Source: Primula veris
Taxonomy: Eukaryota; Streptophyta; Magnoliopsida; Ericales; Primulaceae
Direction of reading: 5' to 3'
DNA length: 64,000 bases
Assembly: GCA_963682055.1 (NCBI GenBank)
Contig: OY821745.1
Location: forward strand, 15,631,501-15,695,500
Shown piece after piece: positions 50,331-60,597 of this stretch. Numbering within the stretch: the first letter of the stretch is position 1; every line of letters begins with the position of its first letter. The position numbers and the translations under genes were made by a program. The notes under the pieces were generated by a model. It worked only from the letters and a program-made list of their open reading frames with translations, was not told where the DNA came from and searched no databases.

Positions 50331-50622
50331 TCCAAGCATGTAATATGCAAATAAGACCAAGATGCAATCATATACAAAATATAATATGTAACAATTACAT
50401 GTAGAAAATAAGAAAGTGGAAATTTACTTGTTCAGGCGACATCTGAACAAACGAGTCCTATGAGCCACATTATGGCCGTAGACATATGGTTTAGGATTAG
50501 CAAACCTCCATATTTTCTATCTGTAATATACAAGTAAAGTAGATAAACAACAAATATAAACAAAATAACTAAATGATAAATACACAAAAATAATAGAAAT
50601 TGAATACAAAAATTAAATAATA

Positions 50623-50884
50623 GGGGCAATTCTCTATAAGTCCCTTTTACCAAATTATATTCCTCCTAAGTCACCTTCATAATTTACAATTCCCTCTAGG
50701 TACCACTTTTTAAAAATATATAAACACTAATAAATCTGAATTCGCCGTCCTACTTTCTCTCTCTACACAGCACGAATTTCCTCTTTCCAAAACCCTACTT
50801 TCTCTCTCTACACATCTGCAACTCGATCTCACCCCATACTTTCCCCCAATAGTCTCTCTCTCTAGCGTCGTACTCATTGATAGA
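50623..50884 (+). promoter_or_regulatory. possible left terminus and CT-rich leader of the ULP1-type MULE
   Basis: GGGGCAATTCTCTATAAGTC at 50623 looks like a MULE terminal start. From 50750 to 50870 the sequence is CT-rich with a duplicated CTACTTTCTCTCTCTACACA, typical of a plant 5' leader. An ATG at 50885 opens 21 codons to a GT at 50948, but its phase does not match the next clear exon. The right terminus needed to confirm the end is outside the window. Confidence 0.4.
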
Positions 50885-50949
50885 ATGGTGAAAACGATAA
50901 ACAATACGAAGAGTGATACTGACGAAGTTGTGGAGGCACCAACAAAGGT

Positions 50950-52960
50950 ATTCGTTAATTTGATGCCCTAATTTCAAAATGTTGCAATTGATTGTTAAAG
51001 GGCTATATTGCTTTGATTAGTCCTAATTTAAGTGTATTATGCTTACTATGAATTCTATACAGTTTGTTATGCCCTAATTTGAGCAAATTTCAATGTATTG
51101 TGTCCTAATTATGTTGTTGTTGATGTTTTTAATTTTAAACCATATGTAGTTAGTTTTGGACTATATGCAGTTGATTTTACCTATTTGGAACCATACGTAA
51201 TTAGTTTCGAACTATATGCACTTGATTTTACATTTGGAACTTTACATGCTTAATTTTGAACTATATGCACTTGGTGCACCAGAATATGAAATTACGAAGC
51301 TTCTGTGTTCTAATTATGTTGTTGTTGATGTTTTTAATTTTGAACCATTTGTAGTTAGTTTTGGACTATATGCAGTTGATTTTACCTATTTGGAACCATA
51401 CGTAATTAGTTTCGATCTATATGCACTTGATTTTACATTTGGGACTTTGCATGCTTAATTTTGAACTATATGCACTTGGTGCACCAGAATATGAAAATAC
51501 GAAGCTTCTGTGTCCTAATTAGGTTGTTATTGATGTTTTTAATTTTGAACCATATGTAGTTAGTTTTGGACTATATGCAGTTGATTTTACATTTGGAACT
51601 TTGCATGCTTAATTTTGAACTATATGCACTTGGTGCACCAGAATATGAAATTACGAAGCTTCTGTGTCCTAATTATGTTGTTATTGATGTTTTTAATTTT
51701 GAACCATATGTAGTTAGTTTTGGACTATATGCAGTTGATTTTACCTATTTGGAACCATACGTAATTAGTTTTGGACTATATGCACTTGATTTTACATTTG
51801 GAACTTTATATGCTTGATTTGGAACTATATGCACTTGGTGCACCCGAATATGAAATTATGAAGCTTCTGTGTCCTAATTATGTTGTTATTGATGTTTTTA
51901 ATTTTGAACCATACATAGTTAGTTTGAAAATATATACACTTTATTTTACGTATTTGGAACTTCACATACTAAGTTTTGAACCATATACACTTGATTTTAC
52001 CTAATCTGCATTTCGCTATATGCACTTAATTTTACATTTGGAACTTTGCATGCTTAGTTTTGAACTATATGCACTTGTTGCACCAGAAAATACGAAATTA
52101 CAAAGCTTCTGTGTCCTAATTATGTTGTTATTGATGTTTTTAATTTTGAAATATACGTTGTTAGTTTTGAACTATATGAAGTTGATTTTACCTATTTGGA
52201 ACCATACGTAGTTAGTTTCAAACTATATGAACTTGCCTATTTTGAACTTCACATACTTAGTTTTGAACTTTATACACTTTGATTTTACCTAATCTGCATT
52301 TCCGTAATTAAATTTGAACTATGGATGTGCCAATTTGACATGATTTAAATGTCTATGCCCTAATTATCTTGCCGTTGCTGTTTTTAACTTTGAACCATGA
52401 TTTAAATGTAGTTAGTTTCGAACTATATGCAGTTGATTTTACCTATTTGGAACCATACGTGGTTAGTTCAGACTACATGCACTTAATTTTATATTTGGAT
52501 CTTTGCATACTTATTTTTGAACTATATGCACTTTGTGCACAAGAATATGAAAATTACAAAGCTACTGTGTCCTAATTATGTTATTATTGATGTTTTTAAT
52601 TTTGAAACATGTGTTGTTAGTTTTGAACTATATGCAGTTGATTTTACCTTTTTGGAACCACACGTAGTTAGTTTCCAACTATATGCACTTAATTTTACAT
52701 ATTTGGAACTTCACATACTCAGTTTTGAACTATATACACTTGATTTTACCTAATCTGCATTTCCATAATTAAAATTTTGAACTGTGGATGCGCCAAATTG
52801 ACATGATCGTGCCGTAATTTGACCTGATTTAAATGTCTATGCCCTAATTATATTGTCGTTGATGTTTTTTATTTTGAACTGGATGCACTTAAAATGTTCA
52901 AACTTTATGCCATTCATTTTTGTACGGGGGAACTTAGTTTTGTACTATATGCACTTAAAT
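50950..52960. repeat. long-period tandem repeat array
   Basis: Units of about 200-300 bp recur six or more times (e.g. TTGTTATTGATGTTTTTAAT near 51525, 51680, 51885, 52125 and 52580; GTGCACCAGAATATGAAA near 51271 and 51480). Within units the word GAACTATATGCACTTGATTT is itself repeated. Diverged copies give open frames of 60-80 codons, but the periodicity and non-coding context argue against genes. The array lies between the leader and the first clear ULP1 exon, so it may be a giant first intron. Confidence 0.85.
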
Positions 52961-52966
52961 TCACAG

Positions 52967-55900
52967 AAGATATTGGCTCGACCAAAAAGGAAAGCCAGGG
53001 GGGCCAGATAAATTAGTAAGACGATCTGGAAAAAAAACAGTTTCACCAAGAGCAGAAACTCAAGATAGTGAAGAATGTCTAATCCAAGACATTAATATGA
53101 CAAGTGAAGAGCAAGAGGTAAATATGCCAGTTTATTTAGTTTCGCTAGAATAAATAAACCATAAACATATGAAAAATGTATATATTTCATGTCACAATAC
53201 ATATAGTTTAGTTTTAAAAAGATATAGTTTAAGATGAGATTTATTACATTGAGATGCCAAATGAAGAGGAATTGAGGCAGTTTATTTGGTTACTCTAGCT
53301 TAGCAAAGTATTTGGTTCAGGTGAAAGTGCATCTAGTTCAGGCCAAAATGCATCATGTTCAGGTCAAAAGTACATCTTGTTCAGGTCAAATATGCATCTT
53401 GTTCACTTTATAACGTTGAATATAAATCCTTATATTAACAGAATGACATGTGCAGATGACAACTTCTAAGGACACTGTCGGTCATTTGAACAAAAAAATA
53501 AAAGAGAAACTCAGTTTAGAAGAGGATAAAGACGAAAGTGAAAAACAACTATCGGATAACAATGAAGAACAAGATAGAGAGTTTGAAGGAGGTAACATGA
53601 CAAATTCATTTAATTTATCAAGCTTAAATAAACATATGAAAAATGCATATATTTCAGGTCACATTGCATCTAGTTTAGTTAAAACGATATATGGTTTATT
53701 TGAACGACATAATGACATATGCAGGAGATGGCTTCGACAGACACTGGTGGTCCTTTGAACAAAAAAATAAAAAGGAAATCAAGGTTGGATGAGGATAAAG
53801 ATGGAAGTAATAAACAAGTATCGGATAAGCATGAAGAACAAGATAGAGAGCTGGAAGAACCAAAGGTAATAGCACAGTTTATTTACTTTATTTAGCTTAA
53901 ATAAACATTTAAAAAATGTATAAAAAACTGTTTCACAAGAGAAGAATAAGAATAAAAGGTTGAGTGAAAAACATCTTGTGGATGAATATGAGGATGAAGA
54001 AGGCGCCAAGGTAATAAAATAGTTTCTATAGCTTAGAGAACATCTAAAAATGCATACCCTATATTTTATGTCACAATGCATAAACTTAGTTGAAAATTTT
54101 ATAAAATGTATCTAGTTCATGTCATAATGTTGAATATACTATTTATATGAATATATGTAGGGGACAAATTCAAAAAAGAAGGATAAGAAACAAAATGGAA
54201 AAGGCCAGGAGAAACAACTTGCAAATGAAGATAAGAAGGGTAAAAAGGGAAAGGTAAAAGAAAAAATAATTGAAGAGGATGATGAAGATGTTGAAGAACT
54301 CCAAAATTTACAGGTAATTTTACATCTAGTACCTTTAATGTTGCATCTAATCCAGTTAAAGTGCATCTTGTTCAGATGAGAAAGTAAATAAACTTACCTG
54401 AAAATTGCAAATTTCATTTAATTCATTTAATTGCAAATTGAAAATGTTGAATATACTGTTCAAATGAACATATGCAGGATAAGAGAAAAAATGGAAAAGA
54501 GCGAGTGAAACAACTTGCGAATGAAGATAAGAAGGGTAATAAGGGAAAAGAAAAAGTAATTGAAGAGGAGGATGAAGAGGTTGAAAAACTTGAAAATTTG
54601 CAGGTAGATTTACAACTAGTTCCTTTAATTGTGTATCTAGTTCAGTTAAAGTGCATTTTGTTCAGATGAAAAGTTCACGTAGTTCAGATGAAAGTTCATT
54701 TATTTCATCTGAAAATTATTATTTGTAGGCTGATGATACGAAGACATATATTTCTAATCTGCTTGGAATGGTTCGTACCATAAAAGGAATAAACCTCACT
54801 GAGATACACTTGGATCATTTAAGGAAATACTGTCCATTCTACAAGCTTGTTGAAGCAATAAAAGATGGTAAATTGCCACCTCATATTTGTAGAAAAAATG
54901 AAAATGATATAAGGAATATTTTGTCAACCTATAAAAGTGAGGAAGGTAGTTTTAATTTTGAAGGGGAATCAAAAAAGTTGACCATTGATCATATAAGAAG
55001 CATATTTGGAATATGTGATGGGGAAAAGATTCTGAAGTTGGGTGCACAGAGAAGACCAGATGAAAGTAGATTTTACAAACGGTATTTTAATACATTTGGT
55101 AGAGCCCTGTATACGGATCCTGTCACTAGTGGTTTGCTAAAAGCAACTGACAGTGAAAACGTTGGAAAGAATAAGTTCGTTAAGGACACGACACGGTTGT
55201 TAACTTTGTATATACTTCAGTCTTGTATGGTGCCAAAGCGAAACAGTTGTATACCATGGTCGTATGTCAGACTTGTGCTTGATGTGGAACACCTTATTGA
55301 GTATGATTGGAGTCGGCACATACATAAGACCTTGATTACTTCACTTGACTCTGAAGAATCAATTGATAAAAAGTCAGGCTGTATAATTGCTATACCGGTA
55401 AGAAGATTAATGTTTACATTACAATACAAGCAATTAGAAAATAATAATAAAATACATGTTAAACTACAGTTTGCGTTTTTTGTTGTTGTTGTTACAGTAT
55501 TGGTTCATGGAAATATTTCCATTTTATGTACCCGAAAACCCAGCTGAGGAAATTCTATGCATCAAATGGAAATTTCCAAAATTGTCTAAGGAGACGAAGG
55601 AAAAATCTATTATTGAGCTATCACAAAAGGTACTTTTTAAATCACCCAATTTACTGTTTACAAATTACAGTTTACAAAAAACTTGAGAAAATGCATGTTT
55701 ACAAATTACTGTTTTTATGCATGTTTACAAAAAATGTGTGTTGTTCAGCTTTAATGCACATTTTTACTTGTGGATCTACTGCAGTTAATAGGTATATATT
55801 TCAAATTAATATGTATATATTTCAAAATTAACTTAAACTTGGTATATGCAATTGTAGTCTATTGATGTTAGTCAAACATTTCCTGAGAGTGTTGCAATAG

Positions 55901-58900
55901 AGGAGTCTGGCTCTGATGCAGAAAATGAAGTAGTTCCTGAAACTAATGTAAGTAAACAAGGAATACTTAACATCAGTGATCCATTCTCTCTTCCTTCGCA
56001 ACATATTGATGATATACAAAAAGAATGGGCTGCAACAACACTAAAAGTATGGGAGGGTTCAGGAAGCTCACAACAATCCGAGTCTGATTATGTCAAACTA
56101 TCACAGCAAAATTTGACAATTATGGAACGAAACAAAGTACTAAGAGAAGAATTGAATATATCACAGTGTAAATTGGCATTGAAGGTAACTGCTCATGCTG
56201 CTGCAGTTAAAAGGGAGAATGATTTTAAGAAACAAGTAAGTGACTTGACGTGCGCTAATGCTGGTAAGACTTATTTCTGTCTATTAATTGATTCAATCAC
56301 ATCTAGTTCAGCTTTATGTGCATCTTGTTCAGCTAAAAATGCATTTAGTTTTGATTTGCATTAACTTAGTTTGATTCGTTGTTGATAGATTTTTGTTTTT
56401 CTACAGAGTTATCCAAGAAAGTTGATCACTTGACGTGCACTAATGCTGGTAAGACCTTTTTCTTTCTATTAATTGATTCAATTGTAACTGGTTCAGTTGA
56501 ATTTACATCTGTTTCAGCTGAAAATGCATTTAGTTCACATGTATGTGCATATTGTTCAGCTGAAATGCATTTAGTTTTGATTTGCATTAATTTATTTTGA
56601 TTTGTTGTTAAAATATTTTTGTTTCCTTACAGACTTATCCAAGAAAGTTGATCACTTGACGTGCACTAATGCTGGTAAGACCTTTTTCTTTCTATCATTT
56701 GCTTGAATTGCATCTAGTTTAGTTGAAACTACATCTAGTTCAGCTTTATGTGCATCTTGTTCAGCAGAAAATGCATTTAGTTTTGATTTGCATTACTTAA
56801 GTTTAATTGGTTGTTAAAATATTTCTTTTTTCTACAGAGTTATCCAAAACCATTATGAAGACTGTAGATGAGAATGCAAATTCTCGAGACGAAAGTCAGA
56901 TCATTGCAGATTTAATTGCTGATATTAACTCTGCAATGCTTCTTGTTAGTGAAGATTTGATGCGAGAAAGGCTTCAAGCAATGGCAGATGAGCTGGTTGC
57001 AAGCATGGGCCCAGTTACACAACAAAATCTTTTTTCGAATATCGATGATGTAGTCAATGGAATCTGCAATGATATCGGTAGGATGGCTGTTGCAAATGAT
57101 CCAAATGATGATGTTTCCCATTCTAAAAAGGGGATACATGATAGTCAAGAAAAGGGTCGAGAAATTGTAAACAAGAATATGGAACAAGCTGCTGGAAAGG
57201 GGCTATATGAGAGTCGAGAAAACAAACAAGTTGCTGAAAAGGGTAAAGAACAAGCTTCTCAGAAAAGCCGACCACTTCCAAACCCTTTCACAAAACCCCC
57301 TCGTCCTCGGATAATGAATCAAGCAAAGAAGACTGAAGTTGCTACTCCAAAGGCTCCGATATTTAGGGTAAATCAGACGGCGGAGATTAATAAGATATCA
57401 ATTGATGAAATGCCTTCCTTGGACTTATTGACTCCCAGTCCACCAGATGAAGATGAAGATGAAGATGACAGCAAACTTGGTCCCAAAGAACTAATGCACA
57501 AGAAAGCTATTAATATCATCTTATCGGATGACATAGTTGAAAAGTTGAAATTGATTCACAAGAAAGGAAGAGAGTAAGTTATTATCTTATTTAATAGCTA
57601 TTTTGTCAACATAGTTAAGTTATAAATAGTTGTACTGTATTTTAGTTAAACTTGATACAGTGCTGCTGAACTAGACGCACTTTCTACTGAAGTAGATGCA
57701 CTTCCTGCTGAATTAGATGCACTTCCTGCTGAACTAGATGCACTTACCTGCTGAACTAGATGCACTTTATGCTGAAGTATATGCACTTTCACATAATTTT
57801 AATCTGATAATGCATCTGGTTTAGTTCAAAAGTTCATCTAGTTCAAAGATTATATAGTTCACCCAAAAATACGTAGAAACTAATGTTTTCCAAATGCAGT
57901 ACGACTATTTGGAGAAATGGAAGGAGGATTCAACAAATGGTTATGGTTAAAGAATTATATAATATTCGTAACGGATTAGTGTTAAGCGACAATGTAAGTA
58001 AAACATTTATGATTTTAGTATAAGATTCTTTTGATTAATTAATTTGCTTATAATACTATCTAACCCTCATATTTCTGTAGGTAATGGACGCTTATTATTC
58101 AATGTTAGTTGAAGAAAGCAATAGAAGTACAGAAAAAGTTGTCATTCTGGATTCTCGCAGTTGGGTAAGTTTTTTTAATTTTTTTGAGTCTTTATATAGT
58201 GCATATAATTATGATTTTTTTGAATTTTATTGAGACTTTAATTGAAAATAAATATGCTCCACATAAATACATAACTGGTGGAAAGGAATACGAAATCACA
58301 ACCCGGAACTTGGTGAACCAACCGCTCTCTGAAAAAACAAGGAAATATGGAAATGATTTAACAAAAATAATTGTGCCAGTTCTGTGTAATGGTGGTAAAG
58401 CCTGACATGTTGAGCCGCACCATTGGACGCTGATAGTATTTGATGTTGCATCAAAAACTTGGTTTTATTATAATAGTTTGAAGACATATCGGAAAAGTGG
58501 TGAAGATTTGTATCAAATGGATGCAATGAGAGTGGTATATTGTTGTTAAACGTGTCATATTATTATATGTTATTGTATATATTTATGTTACATTTGTTGT
58601 CTTTTCAAATACAGAAAATGCATGTTGAAGATGTATTCAAGACCATCATCAAGAACAAGGGGGGAGATGTGAGTGAATATAAGTTTAAGTCCAAATTTGT
58701 TGTCAAAACAGAATAAGTGGCACAACAGGCAGTTTCAAGGTAAGTTTATAATTATATATGGTTCAACTTAAAGTTCATTTTGTTCAGGTTAAAGTGCATA
58801 TACTTCAGCTGAACTGTTTGGGCACTTTGCCAATTGCATACAACCTGTTGAAGTCTATGGACTTTTTCAATACTTAAAATGTATTATTTATGTTTTTCTC

Positions 58901-59137
58901 TAAATTTGCAGTTTGGATTGCGGAGTAATTGTTGCTTATTGGATAACTTGTTTACTCCGAGCAAATGAAATCCCAAGCAATGTGGTGGATGATGATGTTT
59001 TAAATACATTTAAACCAAATATCATTACAAAGGTTGTAGATCCCTACGACTTGGAGACCAACCTTGATACAACAGATAACAGTCTTGATGTCACCAAGGA
59101 AGACACATCAAAAAAATTTAAGGACGAAGATTTGTAG
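52967..59137 (+). pseudogene. MULE-carried ULP1-like (C48) cysteine protease gene
   Basis: Exons: 52967-53117, 53456-53591, 53725-53865, 53942-54010, 54161-54313, 54478-54603, 54729-55397, 55498-55629, 55858-56263, 56407-56448, 56633-56674, 56838-57573, 57900-57993, 58081-58164, 58235-58534, 58615-58739, 58912-59137. Phases fit except between the second and third. The N-terminus is Lys/Glu-rich; a conserved plant domain follows (HLRKYCPFYKLVEAIKDG, LTIDHIRSIFG, YWFMEIFPFYV), then a coiled-coil stretch and an acidic Pro-rich linker. The protease domain has the His box EPHHWTLIVFDVASKTWFYY and the Cys box SLDCGVIVAYW. The family cleaves ubiquitin-like modifiers such as SUMO. TGA at 58403-58405 (just before the His box) and TAA at 58714-58716 interrupt the domain, so it is probably a pseudogene. 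It is convergent with the transposase gene. Confidence 0.85.
57661..57790 (-). repeat. tandem run of the 18-bp motif in a ULP1 intron
   Basis: Six near-copies of GCTGAACTAGATGCACTT in a row, the reverse complement of AAGTGCATCTAGTTCAGC that is scattered through the element. Confidence 0.85.
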
Positions 59138-60597
59138 AGATTTAGTTTTGAACTACATACAATTGGTGCTCCGGAATTCGTAGTTTGTTTCAAACTATAT
59201 GCACTGGATTTGTAGAGATTTGGTTTGTTCAAGTAATTGTTTTCGTTCGTTTCATTTGAAATTTGGAGTGTATTTTGTGATTTAAGTTTGTGATAACTTG
59301 TTATTTTTTATGTTACTGAAATGAGTCGTGTTTTTTTTTATGTGAAATTTGTTCTTTTAATGTTCAAAGTGCATGTCTTAGTTCAAAAACTGCATATGGT
59401 TTAGCTTAAAATGGCATATGTTTTAGCTTAAAATGGCATCTTCTTTGAATCAAAGTGCATTTATTTCAGCTCAAAGTGCATGTAGTTCATCTGAAAAATG
59501 TATTACGACTATGTGAAGTTTGTTATCTTAGTTTTATTGTTGCTAAAAGTTCATTTAATTCATATAAAAATTGAATAATGTATTACGACTAATATTTGTA
59601 GAGACTTGTTTTGTTCAAGTAATTATATTCATAGTGCATCTGGTTTAGTTTCAAGTGCATCTGGTTTAGCGTAAAGGGCATCTGGTTCAGCTCAAAGTGC
59701 ATGTAGTTTATCTCAAAAAATGTATTACGACTATGAAATTTGCTATGCTAGTTTTAGTTTGCTAAAAGAGCATATAATTCATATGAAAATTGAATAATCT
59801 ATTTTTATGAAAATTGAATAATCTATTTTTATTTTTATTCAAATTGTTTTAATTTTTCATAATTAAACAATAAATTTCTACAACGCTTAAATACATTCAT
59901 TTTTATGCTTTAAAATCCAAACAGAAAATTTAATAGTAAACTTTAAACACAGTTTCATATAATGTTAGAAGGAAATCAACAAAAGTTACATATAATTCAG
60001 AATCAAGTAGTTACATATAGTTCTGAACTAAATTACATATAGTTGCATATAATTTCATTTGCATAAAGTGAATCTGGTTCATAAGCAAGTACATCTAGTT
60101 CAGAAGCAAGTTCATCTACTTCAGTAGAAAGTGCATTTAGTTTAACAATACCATGAACTTCAAACTTATATATGCAATATTAATACTCTATTACAAAAAT
60201 CATCTGCAGAAAGTGCATCATCTTTAAACACAGTTTCATATAATGTTAGAAGGAAATCAACAAAAGTTACATATAGTTGCATATAATTTCATTTGCATAA
60301 AGTGAATCTGGTTCATAAGCAAGTACATCTAGTTCAGAAGCAAGTTCATCTACTTCAGTAGAAAGTGCATTTAGTTCAACAATACCATGAACTTCAAACT
60401 TATATATGCAATATCAATACTCTATTACAAAAATCATCTGCAGAAAGTGCATCATCTTAGCTTGAATACTGTATTAAGAAAGTTGATGTTATCTTGAAAA
60501 CGTACAAGCTTTGATTTATTTCCGCACAAAAGATAAAACCCGAAATTACAAACTTTTATCAAAAAAATACAACTTACTGAAAAACAAAAAACATCTC
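59138..60597. other. spacer between the convergent ULP1 and transposase genes
   Basis: Non-coding and rich in scattered AAGTGCAT..GTTCA motifs. It contains a recent tandem duplication listed separately. It must contain the 3' UTRs and terminators of both genes. Confidence 0.7.
59943..60457. repeat. recent tandem duplication (281 bp and 234 bp copies)
   Basis: Copy one 59943-60223 and copy two 60224-60457 start TTAAACACAGTTTCATATAA and end GCAGAAAGTGCATCATCT. They differ at about two bases apart from one deletion of roughly 45 bp in copy two. Confidence 0.9.

Noticed and set aside
50885..50947. Candidate first coding exon of the ULP1 gene
   Set aside because: ATG and donor are plausible, but the phase does not match the exon at 52967, so it is not included in the gene model.
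51216..52753. Series of similar 63-83-codon open frames (repeating YALGAPEYEITKLLC-like peptides)
   Set aside because: They follow a DNA tandem repeat, drift between frames, lack any domain and coincide with the short non-coding motif array.
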